From positions 1-47,060 of the forward strand of contig MPUH01000539.1 of assembly GCA_001970955.1 (NCBI GenBank): a stretch of 47,060 nucleotides of DNA, written 5' to 3'. A program made the position numbers and the translations under genes. Below, piece by piece: positions 36,053 through 45,534 of the stretch. The notes under the pieces were generated by a model. That model made no database searches and was not told the origin of the DNA. It was given only the letters and a program-made list of their open reading frames with translations. The first letter of the stretch is position 1, and each line of letters begins with the position of its first letter. Source of the DNA: Stentor coeruleus. Its lineage: Eukaryota; Ciliophora; Heterotrichea; Heterotrichida; Stentoridae.

Positions 36053-36988
36053 ATGGATAGTAAAAACGAAGCTTTCGATGTAGAAAATGATATAAAAGTT
36101 ACAAATGTTTGCTGTGAAGGACATGGAAAACTAGAAAAGATTATAGAAGAGAAAGAGATTGTTATAAGAAATTTAAATGCAAAACTGAAAAAAATTGCGC
36201 AAGATTTTAACTATAACGTCCAGTTGATATATGAAAGAGATAGAGAAATTGATGTGCTAAATGAGAAAATTGATAAGCTTATTGCTGTGAATAGGGAAAA
36301 AGATCTGGAAATTTTTAGTTTGAAAGGTTTACATGGGAAAGTTAAAAGGCTTGAATATGAAAAATATTTACTGAATAAACGAATAGAGAGTTTTCTTGAG
36401 TATGAACAAAAGCCTAGTGTGGGTGATAAAAAAAATCCTATACAGAAACTGGAGAATTTTGCCCTTGTTAGTGAATATAGGACACCAACTCATAAGAAAC
36501 ACTCAACTTATGGTTTTATTAGCAATGATATGATTGAAGGGAAAAATTCTTATGCTGATAGTATTATAAATAAGAAAAGAAATGAAAGTAATTTTGCACC
36601 ACTTACTAAACTAAATTTAGACTTAGAAAATCGTATACGCGCTTTAGAACAAGAAGATAATAAAAATGTAAAGCATCACAAAAGAAGTAATACTGAGAGC
36701 AACCAGAAAGTTTTCGATATTTTTTTAACTAAAGAAATTACTGTGCCTAAAGAAAAAAAAATAAACGAAATATATAAGTCATCTTTACCCTTAAAACCTG
36801 AACATAAATATAGGGATAAGTGTGAAGTTAAAGATTTAAGCTTAAATCTTTTGACAAAAGATATAGAAGACCTAAGAAATGAATTTGAAAGTTCTAGGAT
36901 TTGGTTACTAACTGAAAGTGGTGATGAGAGTGAACAAACAAAGTATGGCTTTACAGAGAGAATTCTTCCAACTGCTAACAAAAATTAA
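36053..36988 (+). CDS. Coiled-coil protein
   Basis: A 311-aa protein. Residues about 25-125 form a charged coiled coil ('KLEKIIEEKEIVIRNLNAKL' and following heptads), and the rest is polar and mostly disordered, with a second short helical stretch near residues 185-200. No named domain. The start is 20 nt after the PAS gene's stop; the two frames differ and there is no GT...AG of plausible length to fuse them, so they are separate genes. The tight spacing leaves almost no room for a 3' UTR and a promoter, which suggests overlapping transcripts or co-expression. Confidence 0.7.
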   Translation: MDSKNEAFDVENDIKVTNVCCEGHGKLEKIIEEKEIVIRNLNAKLKKIAQDFNYNVQLIYERDREIDVLNEKIDKLIAVNREKDLEIFSLKGLHGKVKRLEYEKYLLNKRIESFLEYEQKPSVGDKKNPIQKLENFALVSEYRTPTHKKHSTYGFISNDMIEGKNSYADSIINKKRNESNFAPLTKLNLDLENRIRALEQEDNKNVKHHKRSNTESNQKVFDIFLTKEITVPKEKKINEIYKSSLPLKPEHKYRDKCEVKDLSLNLLTKDIEDLRNEFESSRIWLLTESGDESEQTKYGFTERILPTANKN

Positions 36989-37468
36989 TTAGCTAATTTT
37001 ATGCTAGTAGCACCTTCAACACATAAAAAGAAAATCTAAACAAAATTCATCTTACATTAATAAAACCCTCGCATTTTATCCTATAAAAATCATTTTTCTT
37101 ATTAAAACTATGATTTTTATAAACAACAACCTTAAATTCTAATAAAATCCAATCAAACCCAATCATACAAATTTCAATCTCTAAACCAAACATATAGCCA
37201 TACCCTAAAAATCACATAATCCAAAAAACACTTTTCAATAATCCTCCCTTTCAAAATTTTATTTCACCATATAAATAAACCGAATCTTCCCCTAAACCAA
37301 ATCCTCACCTCCAACAAAAAAACCCTTCTTCAAAGCTGAACCTTTAAAAAAACTCTAACAAACTCCAAAAAAAAATTTATCTTTTTCCCTATCAATACCA
37401 ATAATTTCATTCTTCTAAAACCTTAACGTTATAACATAATAACTCCACAGAATCCACAATAATATTAA
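36989..37468. other. Intergenic, G-poor 5' flank
   Basis: 480 bp with no gene. It is conspicuously C/A-rich and G-poor on the plus strand throughout, as is the 5' flank of the PAS and cyclin genes. It should contain the promoter of the next gene. Confidence 0.6.
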
Positions 37469-38167
37469 ATGTCCTTAGGAAAAAAAGTTTTTTCAGCTGC
37501 TGCGGCTATGTTCTTAGCAGGCACTGCAGGGGTTTTCTATTGGCGAACTCGCAACCCTGAAAGCGAATCTTTCGTCCATAAAAAAATCCTCACACCAGAT
37601 AGCTATAGAGAAATCACCTCAGCAATACGAACTCGTTTCTCATCAAAATATTGGCCAGAATTAAAAGCTTATCGTAATGAACGTCGACGTTGTCATCCAG
37701 ATTCAGCAGAATATCAAACAAGTGTGCTTAATTTCCAAAAAACCATAAAAAGAATGGTAGAAGAAAGTACAAATGAACTACTCAAAGAATTTCGAGTAAA
37801 TAAAGATGTATTTGAAGAGTCTGTGAATTTTTATGACTCAGACCCTGAGCTTAAAGAATATGGGGAAAATTTGATTAAACCTATAAACCCTGTACTTCCA
37901 CCAACAAAATTATCAATGAATGATACAAATACAATATTACAGTATTATTCGAATAACTTGAAAGATAAAAATTCGGATATTATTGACTTTGATGAGTATT
38001 TGGTTATTACAAGTCAAATTGAAGATGAGATTTATAGGAATTATAGAATTGAGATTGAAGAAGTGACTAATGCTTTTGAGAAATATAAGGATCATTTAGA
38101 AGATATTGTGGAATCGATGAAAATGCAGACTTCAAGTATTTTAGCTTCAACTGATAATTCGTTTTAA
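37469..38167 (+). CDS. Small N-terminally anchored protein, unknown
   Basis: A 232-aa protein. Residues about 5-25 ('KKVFSAAAAMFLAGTAGVFYW') form one hydrophobic segment preceded by lysines and followed by 'RTRNPE', as in a signal anchor or a mitochondrial inner-membrane protein. The rest is soluble, helical and acidic: 'ELKAYRNERRRCHPDSAEYQ' (61-80), 'FQKTIKRMVEESTNELLKEF' and a C-terminal helix 'YRIEIEEVTNAFEKYKDHLE'. I do not recognise the family. A mitochondrial or ER membrane location with the bulk on one side is inferred. Confidence 0.7.
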   Translation: MSLGKKVFSAAAAMFLAGTAGVFYWRTRNPESESFVHKKILTPDSYREITSAIRTRFSSKYWPELKAYRNERRRCHPDSAEYQTSVLNFQKTIKRMVEESTNELLKEFRVNKDVFEESVNFYDSDPELKEYGENLIKPINPVLPPTKLSMNDTNTILQYYSNNLKDKNSDIIDFDEYLVITSQIEDEIYRNYRIEIEEVTNAFEKYKDHLEDIVESMKMQTSSILASTDNSF

Positions 38168-38300
38168 GTGTTAAGTATTATAGAGAAATGTTATAAGATT
38201 TATATACTAGATGTTAGTTATTAAGAAAAAAATATTTTAATGAGAACTTTGGGTGTTGCGCTTAAGACTTGCTTATGAATGACTAGTTTTTTTTTAATAT

Positions 38301-38855
38301 TCAATAAAGTAATATATTTTTTAATATTATACCCAACCCTTTAAAATAATGCAAATTAACTCTATGTATTTTTGCATATTTTTCAGATGTATCACTTTTC
38401 AAATCGCATTGAACTCCATTGTCAACACATTCTTCATCAGTACTATCTGAGTGTTTTATAGGATTAGAAGACCTTCTAACATGAAATGGTTCTTTTCTTA
38501 TTTGTTTTTTATAAAACTCTAATTGTGGAGAAAATTGAATAAAATTGTCTAACCCTTTTTCTTTACCTGAAAGCGAATATTTGTATAATACTGGGTTTAT
38601 TCTAGAATCAAAGTTTGTCCAAAGGTTTATGCACTTATCATTATATTGAATAGGCTCAAGATGTGGGTTTTGCTTTTTTTTCAAGTAAGTCTTTCGTGTA
38701 TTTTTTTTGGTATTCCTTGCTTTAGGGGAGTTTCTTACAACTTCAGAGATTTTTAAATCGCTTTTAAACAAATGCCTTAAATGTGGAGGGAAAGATTCTG
38801 ATTGATGTCTAGCATGTTTGATTTCAGAAACTATCCAAGTAGGCAAATTACTCAT
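38301..38855 (-). CDS. Basic protein of unknown function
   Basis: A 184-aa, largely disordered basic protein, ended by TGA. It starts 'MSNLPTWIVSEIKHARHQSE' and has 'KARNTKKNTRKTYLKKKQ' (46-63), a strongly basic patch that could be a nuclear-localisation or nucleic-acid-binding segment. The central 'INLWTNFDSRINPVLYKYSL' looks folded. No domain recognised. It is the first of four consecutive minus-strand genes. The TGA stop is one of the lines of evidence for the standard genetic code. Confidence 0.6.
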   Translation of the reverse strand: MSNLPTWIVSEIKHARHQSESFPPHLRHLFKSDLKISEVVRNSPKARNTKKNTRKTYLKKKQNPHLEPIQYNDKCINLWTNFDSRINPVLYKYSLSGKEKGLDNFIQFSPQLEFYKKQIRKEPFHVRRSSNPIKHSDSTDEECVDNGVQCDLKSDTSEKYAKIHRVNLHYFKGLGIILKNILLY

Positions 38856-38973
38856 TTTTTAAAATTTATATATAACTTTATGATTATCTTAAGATACGCT
38901 ATGTTTATTTTAATATATTTTCTTATTTTAATTAGTTTATTGTTTAACTAATAACTAGAAAAATATTTCGCTT

Positions 38974-41136
38974 TTATTTATGGTCTTTTTGAATACATAT
39001 CATGTCTTGTGAGTAAAAAAGTTTTTCAGGGTTTTCAGTAAGTAATTTTTCATCGATTTGAGGTTTAAAAGAAAGTGCGTATTGAGGGTTTTTGTCAATG
39101 ATTATTTTATCTTCGCAATTGACATTTTTTATACTTTCACAACTCCCGTTGTTTATAATTTTTTCTTTTAATGAACCGAGAATACTCATAGTAGCTTTAT
39201 TGTTATGTATTTCATTAGATAAATGATTTGGCAAAACTTGTATGTCAGAGTTGTGATCTTTTAGTTCAGGAGTTTCTTCAAGTATAATATTTTTCTCATA
39301 TGATAATTGCTTTATATGATGATTATTTCTTGGAGAGCTTTTATTACTTCCTTTTATATATTGACTGTTTGAAACAGATAGATTTCCAATATTTACTTTT
39401 TCGGAAATACAGTTCAGGAACTTATTCGCGATTCGATTCGAAAAAACTTTCTCTTTTTTATCATGATCTTTAATATAAACATTATTTTCATTCTTATCCA
39501 CACTCTGAACCTCAGATTTTCTTTCACAAAGGCTTGACTTGCTCCTACTTGGATTTTTTATAAGTTTTAGCATGTTTACTCGATTTATAAGACTATTGTT
39601 TTTAGCATGTAAAGACTCTGTAAATGCTTCTTCCAAATACGAACTGTTTTTTATATATGATTTATTCATAAGACTATCATTTTTCTTAGCTTTTTGCTCT
39701 CTATAATCCCTCATTCTTTTTATCTCTTTTTGAACTTTTTCACTATAAAACCCTTCACTCTGTTCTTTGACCTTACTTTTTTCTATATCCGGATAAAAAT
39801 CCTTATGTTTTTCATTGTTATTTTTATAAAGCATCATGCTAAATTTTGGATTGTTCATACTTTTTCTAAAAGCTATTGGGCTATGGGCAAATTTCCTATC
39901 TTTTACATTCATATTCTCAACAAGCTCATCTTTTATACTAACACTTTTATTTTTCCTAGTAAACATTGATTTTCTATCGACCCCAAGCAAAGATTCTTCG
40001 TTTTTCTCAGTATTTTTACAAGTTTTTTTACCCAAACTACGATTTTGATAAAACTCATAATATTTCTTATGGATTTTTAATACTTCTTCATGACGATACA
40101 CATGGATCCCATGCATAAAAACCCATGTTTTAATATTAGCACATTTTTCATCAGTAAAATAACTATTAGCTTTGTAAAGGTTCATTATATGCAAACACAT
40201 TGTTAATAAACTAGATACTTTTATATTCATCATTCCCCCTAAACTTTCCCACAATTTATTAACTAAATGCATTTCGTTATCATAAGTTAAAGATCCAGGG
40301 TCATTGTTTATAAACCCTAAAATTGTTAATAAAGTAACAGTGTTACCAAAATCTATATTTTCGCTTTGAAGGTTTAGGTTTTGAACTGCAATTTCATATT
40401 CTTTAACAAATTTGTTAGCAAGAACTTCTTGACTTTTTAAACTTGTTGTTATATCATAATTTATATGCTCATCTTGAGTTTTAGATGCTGATCGTTTTGT
40501 TGGGGATTTTTCTATACGAGGTTCAGTTTTAGGTTTTAAAGTAGAGCTTTTTTTTGAAGTTAAATTGTTTTTATCATTTATATGCATGGTTTTAGGAGTT
40601 TGACTTTTATACTTTTGGTCTTCTATATCGGTTATAGGTGTTGAGTCTAGGGAAGTAAATGATATTGTAATGAAATCTTCGGGGATTTCAGATATGTTAG
40701 AGTATCGAATAGGCTTTTTTGGCCTTTCAGTTTTTTTCGGCATTTCTTTTATTACTCTTAAAGCCTTTTCTTTGAAGGTTTCATTGAATCTGTGAGGGTT
40801 TGAAGGAGTTCTACTTCTTTTGTTAGAAGGTGAGAGGATAAGGGGTTTTTCCAGGTTTTTTAAATTTGGGATTTCAATGTCGACAGGGAGATTTTTGGTT
40901 TGGTTTGGTTTTAATTTTGTAAATTTATGAGGGGATACTGAAGAGGATCTGGGGAAATCAGAATAAGGACTATCTAATAAAAGATGCTTAAAGGTTTTGG
41001 CTAGCTCGATTTTTTTTTTGCTTTTTGGGCTGTTGAGCATTTTTCTTTTAATTAATATAGGTAAAGTAAATGAATTTTGTTCGATTTTTCTTAGAGTTTT
41101 ATGTATTTTTAAGTTTAAATCTTTTGTGATAAACAC
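38974..41136 (-). CDS. Ser/Lys/Asn-rich protein with one folded helical domain
   Basis: A 720-aa protein. Both ends are low-complexity and disordered, with many Ser-Pro and Thr-Pro sites ('SPSNKRSRTPSNPHR', 'KSPTKRSASKTQDE'). Residues about 236-366 differ: a regular hydrophobic pattern ('ANKFVKEYEIAVQNL', 'VTLLTILGFINND', 'EMHLVNKLWESLGG', 'VSSLLTMCLHIMNLY', 'HEEVLKIHKKYYEFYQNRS') predicts a compact all-helical domain of unknown type, which is the place to search for homologues. Possibly a cytoskeletal or ciliary scaffold, but that is a guess. It ends 118 bp before the next minus-strand gene. Confidence 0.7.
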   Translation of the reverse strand: MFITKDLNLKIHKTLRKIEQNSFTLPILIKRKMLNSPKSKKKIELAKTFKHLLLDSPYSDFPRSSSVSPHKFTKLKPNQTKNLPVDIEIPNLKNLEKPLILSPSNKRSRTPSNPHRFNETFKEKALRVIKEMPKKTERPKKPIRYSNISEIPEDFITISFTSLDSTPITDIEDQKYKSQTPKTMHINDKNNLTSKKSSTLKPKTEPRIEKSPTKRSASKTQDEHINYDITTSLKSQEVLANKFVKEYEIAVQNLNLQSENIDFGNTVTLLTILGFINNDPGSLTYDNEMHLVNKLWESLGGMMNIKVSSLLTMCLHIMNLYKANSYFTDEKCANIKTWVFMHGIHVYRHEEVLKIHKKYYEFYQNRSLGKKTCKNTEKNEESLLGVDRKSMFTRKNKSVSIKDELVENMNVKDRKFAHSPIAFRKSMNNPKFSMMLYKNNNEKHKDFYPDIEKSKVKEQSEGFYSEKVQKEIKRMRDYREQKAKKNDSLMNKSYIKNSSYLEEAFTESLHAKNNSLINRVNMLKLIKNPSRSKSSLCERKSEVQSVDKNENNVYIKDHDKKEKVFSNRIANKFLNCISEKVNIGNLSVSNSQYIKGSNKSSPRNNHHIKQLSYEKNIILEETPELKDHNSDIQVLPNHLSNEIHNNKATMSILGSLKEKIINNGSCESIKNVNCEDKIIIDKNPQYALSFKPQIDEKLLTENPEKLFYSQDMICIQKDHK

Positions 41137-41649
41137 TTTGATAAGTTAAATTAAATTTACTTGAAGGAAATAATTTAATAGACGTGAGAATATTTTTTTA
41201 TATCAAAACTGCATTTATTATTAGAAATATTTTTTCCATTGTCCTTTCATATCAAAAATGCAAGGTATTATTAGCCATTATAAGAGGATTTAGACTGTTT
41301 TTGTGTAGATGAATATGGATTCAATCTTTATTTTGGCATAAAAACTATAACTATTTGAGATTTAGTTTAAACTCTTTGTACGACATAAAAATCCTCCAAA
41401 GAAAATATTGCGTACAAACATCCTCCCTGCTCTTCAAGTTAAAAGTAGCAAAGGGTTGAGTTAATTATGATAGAGGAGAAATATTTAAAATATCTTATAA
41501 GTATTAAATAGTTTAGAAATAGTATAATTCGTTCTTCTTTGAATCCTCTTTTCTTATCATCAAGCCCTAAATCTCATTATATAAAACGAAAATGAGTATT
41601 TTTTCCAATCAATATTCCATAAACTAAATCTAATCACTAAGATAATTAT
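41137..41649. other. Intergenic spacer
   Basis: 513 bp between minus-strand genes. No gene or RNA seen. Two short related stretches ('TATCAAAACTGCA' near 41201 and 'TATCAAAAATGCA' near 41250) may be coincidental. Confidence 0.55.
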
Positions 41650-42267
41650 TTAGCTATTAACTGGATCGAATTGCTTGAAAATATCGTAATGGTGTTCAAG
41701 TTTATCAGATTTCCACGACTTTGCATTTTTCCCTTGAGGTTCAACTTCAGTCTCATTCCCAAATATGTCAAACTTATGAGAAAGCTTATTAGAAGTAGCA
41801 TAAATAGATTTTTTTCCAACAGGTTCATCCTCATAAATCACATTCTGCAGAATGTCAACTTTATGGTCAAGTTTGCTTGAATTATAATTTTTAGCTCTTT
41901 TCGGAGGTTCATCAGGCAAATCAAATGTGGTCCTATTTTTATGTAAAATACCTTGTTTTTTAGATACTTCCTCTGTTTGACTTGCTACCATAAAAGCTCC
42001 TGGCAGTGAATTTATAGAAGAATAAGTTTTACATTGCTTGGATGTTTTAACTGGACTTGGCTTTTCTTGAGGTACTGATGAAGTTAAATAAGCTACTTGG
42101 CTACAAAGACCTCGTTGTTTCATGCTAGAGGTTGAAGCTGGAGGAACAACAGGTTTTTCAAAGTTGATCATAGGGTTATCTGAAGAGGTCATAACCATTT
42201 GGACTTTTTTAGAATACTCGGGGTACTTTGAAGTGGTACTAGAAGATGATACTGAAATATTATCCAT
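41650..42267 (-). CDS. Disordered protein with three C-terminal 'KLxHKxDIF' repeats
   Basis: A 205-aa protein. The N-terminal 120 residues are Ser/Pro/Thr-rich and disordered. The C-terminal part carries three related units of about 28-29 residues with the core 'SSKLDHKVDIL' (130-140), 'SNKLSHKFDIF' (159-169) and 'SDKLEHHYDIF' (187-197), each preceded by a Lys-rich turn and the first two followed by an acidic stretch ending in Glu-Pro. Repeats of this size with a conserved hydrophobic and basic core often bind a repeated partner such as microtubules or actin, but I recognise no family. It faces the next gene tail-to-head on the same strand, 171 bp apart. Confidence 0.65.
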   Translation of the reverse strand: MDNISVSSSSTTSKYPEYSKKVQMVMTSSDNPMINFEKPVVPPASTSSMKQRGLCSQVAYLTSSVPQEKPSPVKTSKQCKTYSSINSLPGAFMVASQTEEVSKKQGILHKNRTTFDLPDEPPKRAKNYNSSKLDHKVDILQNVIYEDEPVGKKSIYATSNKLSHKFDIFGNETEVEPQGKNAKSWKSDKLEHHYDIFKQFDPVNS

Positions 42268-42438
42268 TATTATGGTATTTTAAATTTTTGATAGATAAGA
42301 TTTGATAAAAATTCGGATTTAAGAAGTTTAAAGAAAATTAGAAGTTAGATGAAAAAGTGTAAATATTATGGGAGTTATGAGTAGAAATGGTGATATAGAG
42401 ATTAGAGGATTATGGAATATGTTTTTGATATACCTTAA

Positions 42439-44466
42439 TTAAAGGTTTTCTACTGACATCTTCTGTTTATTCTTAATCTGTGGGGCACTTCTTTTCTTTT
42501 GGAAGTAATGGGGGGTAATTGGTTTCAATGCTGGGAGTTTACTTTTCTTCTTCAGCTTAATCGAGGCTTCAGGTATCATCAGTTTTTCACTAAGCTTGGA
42601 AATATCAGGAGAGGTTTTAATAAAAGACATCAAATCCGAATATTCATCAATTGAAATAATCGATTTAATTGGGCTGATTTTCAATGAAGGTAATCGTTTA
42701 ATACAATATTTAGGGGAAATTTCAAAAGCTGAAACCTGGTCTTCATCAGTAATACGATTATCATTTGCATCTAAAATCAAGTCAAGTGTTGAGAAATTTT
42801 TTTCACTTACAGATTTATTTAAATTCTTACATATAGGAAGTATTTGTCTAGCACTATTAATACTATCATGAACAACAATTGTATTGTTACTTTTTTCTAA
42901 GCTTTTAAGTAATTGTTCTTTAAGTTTATTATTAGAAATCCTTTCACTAGATTTTTGACTAAGTTTTATTGGGGGTTTAGGTGGGAGTTGATCAAGATTT
43001 AATTGAGGAAGTTTTGGTTTTGGCTTAAGTTTAGTAGGCTTTGTAGAAACAAGATGTTCAAAGCATTTCATTGCTGTATCTTTAAGTATAAAATTTTTTT
43101 CCCCATCAGTTGGGGTTTTAATAGCATGCTGAACTGGTGAAAAAGGTTCAAAATTATTTTCACTAAGAAATACTGACCTAATTGGTGATTTCGACGAAGA
43201 TTTGCGGACAACATTTAACGGTTTTTCGTGAAGATTAAAATTACCTTGAGGTTTAGGAGATTCTAATACTAAATTCAATGGTATCTGTAAATATTTCTGA
43301 GGTTCTCTAGGACATATAAGATTAGGTGTAGATTTTGAAGGATGATTTTTTTTACCAATTTTATCACCTCCAGGTTTAACAAGACTTTGTGGATTAGCTA
43401 AAATACCTAACGATAATTTCATCGGAATAGACTCTTTGGTCAATATACTCATCTGTTTATCATGTTCCTGAAAATCATCTTTTAATTTATAAATTTCTTC
43501 CTTAGTTTCAATCTTATCTTCAATTTTATCAGTTTCCACTATAAGTTTAGTTGTTTTATCATCAACACTTTGAAATTTTTTTTTAGGGTTTTGTGGAGTA
43601 AGGACTAATTCTAAAGAATCCTCAGTTATAACCATAGCATTTTCAATCAGTTTTTTCTGAGATTCTATACCCAATTTATCATTAACACTTATTTCTTGTA
43701 TTTTTTTCTGTTCATTTATTTTATTATTTTGATTATCTGAAAAAAACTTCACTGTGTTCCATTCAGACACTTTTTCCTTTTCTTCTTCTTTTATCATATA
43801 CGTTTTCTTATATTCTTCTTCAGCTTTTTGGATTTCAATTTTTCTGTTTAGTTTTTGAAGTTTAGCGTTTAAATCTTTATTTGTGACGATGTTAAATACC
43901 CCTTGGTCTTTATTAACTGTCATTGATGCTTCGGTTGATTGGACTATTTCACGCCTTATGACTTCAGAACTTTTGTTTCTGTGGATTGAACCAAGTTTTT
44001 CTGATGATCTTTGTATTTCTTGGACGAAAAGCTTTTTTTCTTCAGCTTGGGAAAATTTTTCATTGTCATAATTTTCAGCAGAGTATAAATTTTGAAGAAA
44101 GTCAGGCATTGAACTTCTCCGAGTTAATGAAGGTTTGCGAGAGAGACTATTTGGTGCAGCGTCAGGATTTTTGATAGAGTTTTCGAGGTTTTGGGCAAAT
44201 GATGATGTAAGATTATTTATAAGCGGCGTCCTACAAAGTGAAGTAGTCATAGTATTTGACATTGGAAACCTTGAAACTAATTTTTGAGTAGATCCCATTG
44301 AACTGTTAACAAAAGGGTTATCATCTGTTGGAATTAAAGATGCAGGAAAATTAGTTAAGCTCATTCTTCCTATGGCCTCTGTATCAGTTCCTTTGTCAAC
44401 CTTTTTTGAGTCCTTTTTACTCAAAAACCCAAAGCAGCTGCATGATTGCTTTTTTGGTCGTTCCAT
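42439..44466 (-). CDS. Large disordered Lys/Ser-rich protein
   Basis: A 675-aa protein with no recognised domain. The N-terminus has a small Cys cluster ('SCSCFGFLSKK', 8-18), which could be a lipid-modification site, but there is no N-terminal Gly for myristoylation. A coiled-coil-like segment rich in Lys and Glu lies at about 195-330 ('KLNRKIEIQKAEEEYKKTYM'). The C-terminal half has many Pro-Lys and Ser-Pro motifs ('KLKPKPKLPQLNLDQLPPKP'). A cytoskeletal, cortical or signalling scaffold role is possible. This is an unassigned ciliate protein. Confidence 0.65.
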   Translation of the reverse strand: MERPKKQSCSCFGFLSKKDSKKVDKGTDTEAIGRMSLTNFPASLIPTDDNPFVNSSMGSTQKLVSRFPMSNTMTTSLCRTPLINNLTSSFAQNLENSIKNPDAAPNSLSRKPSLTRRSSMPDFLQNLYSAENYDNEKFSQAEEKKLFVQEIQRSSEKLGSIHRNKSSEVIRREIVQSTEASMTVNKDQGVFNIVTNKDLNAKLQKLNRKIEIQKAEEEYKKTYMIKEEEKEKVSEWNTVKFFSDNQNNKINEQKKIQEISVNDKLGIESQKKLIENAMVITEDSLELVLTPQNPKKKFQSVDDKTTKLIVETDKIEDKIETKEEIYKLKDDFQEHDKQMSILTKESIPMKLSLGILANPQSLVKPGGDKIGKKNHPSKSTPNLICPREPQKYLQIPLNLVLESPKPQGNFNLHEKPLNVVRKSSSKSPIRSVFLSENNFEPFSPVQHAIKTPTDGEKNFILKDTAMKCFEHLVSTKPTKLKPKPKLPQLNLDQLPPKPPIKLSQKSSERISNNKLKEQLLKSLEKSNNTIVVHDSINSARQILPICKNLNKSVSEKNFSTLDLILDANDNRITDEDQVSAFEISPKYCIKRLPSLKISPIKSIISIDEYSDLMSFIKTSPDISKLSEKLMIPEASIKLKKKSKLPALKPITPHYFQKKRSAPQIKNKQKMSVENL

Positions 44467-44916
44467 TTAAAAAATATTATCCAAGTTTATTAAAGCAATA
44501 AAATTACACATCATATTTAATTCACTGTTTAAAGATTTCTAGGCCTATAAAAATAAACATGATTAAACATTAAAAGAGGATTTTCCATATAATTTTTGTA
44601 TGCAAACTTTAATTTTTAACTATAAGCCATAATCTTCAAAGCTAAAAATGCTGAAAATATTAATCAAAAACTAATAAATCAGCATCGTTTATAATCAAAC
44701 TCTAATAAAAAAGCTTCAAGCTCATATTCAATTATATATAATTGTTATATTCTTATATAAATAGCCTTTAGTCTAATATTATTTTATACTTTCAAACCTT
44801 TAAGCGAAAAAAACACTAAATGTTATTTAAGAATTTAAAAAATAATTTTATCTTGTATTGTATGTATTTAAAAGGATAAATTTATCTATTTAACTCAAAG
44901 GCTTTTTTGTTCTTAA

Positions 44917-45060
44917 GAGACCGTTGCACACTTGACAATAGTGATATGAATCCTTGAATTCATTACGTGAAAGCACATGCCTTCTTTTGAGACCGTTGCA
45001 CACTTGACAATAGTGATATGAATCCTTGAATTCATTACGTGAAAGCACATGCCTTCTTTA
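44917..45060. repeat. 72-bp tandem duplication
   Basis: Bases 44917-44988 are repeated at 44989-45060, identical except for the last base. The unit is less AT-rich than its surroundings ('GAGACCGTTGCACACTTGAC' start, 'GAAAGCACATGCC' near the end, and a run of T at the right end of copy 1). No N between copies. Confidence 0.93.
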
Positions 45061-45238
45061 GCAGCTAAATATTTTTAAAATTCTATTTTGCCAGCCCATT
45101 TTATCAAGAAATCCTTCACAATGGCAAAATTCTTCCTAAACATAATTATAGCAGCTAAATATTTTTAAAATTCTATTTTGCCAGCCCATTTTATCAAGAA
45201 ATCCTTCACAATAGCAAAATTCTTCCTAAACATAGTCT
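45059..45238. repeat. 90-bp tandem duplication with hairpin
   Basis: Bases 45059-45148 are repeated at 45149-45238 with one internal difference (ATGGC versus ATAGC) and small changes at the right end. It abuts the 72-bp duplication. In copy 1, ATTTTGCCA (45085-45093) is perfectly complementary to TGGCAAAAT (45122-45130), a 9-bp stem with a 28-nt loop; the single internal difference in copy 2 breaks that stem. Confidence 0.9.
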
Positions 45239-45534
45239 AATGTAGACATATAAATTTATAAAGAGTTTAATATTTTTTTAATCTAGAGGAGTGCTTTCAT
45301 CTGATGAATTTAATAATTTCAAAGTTAAATCATCTCTTATAAGGGGCTGAAAAAAAAAATTTAGATATTAAATCTACTCGATTTAAGAATAAACTAATTT
45401 TCCTTATCTTAACAATAACCCCTTAAAAATGTATCAACACAAAACTATTTCATTGAAATTCTAATTTTTTTTACATAAAGTCTTATACAAAATCATCAAT
45501 ACTTACTAATTTTACATAATAAGTTTTGATATAA

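Larger units (their letters stand above)
44467..45534. other. Intergenic region with clustered tandem duplications
   Basis: A 1068-bp spacer between divergent genes. No protein gene seen. The stretch 44917-45238 holds a 72-bp duplication directly followed by a 90-bp duplication; both units are described separately and could include a small RNA or regulatory site. Confidence 0.6.

Noticed and set aside
31923..36988. Fusion of the PAS gene and the coiled-coil gene by a tiny intron
   Set aside because: The stop TAATAA comes before any GT, the frames differ, and the only GT...AG interval is 25 nt and starts after the stop.
44989..45060. U6 snRNA, suggested by ACGTGAAAGCACATGCC then TTCTTT
   Set aside because: The invariant ACAGAGA and AGC regions of U6 are absent.
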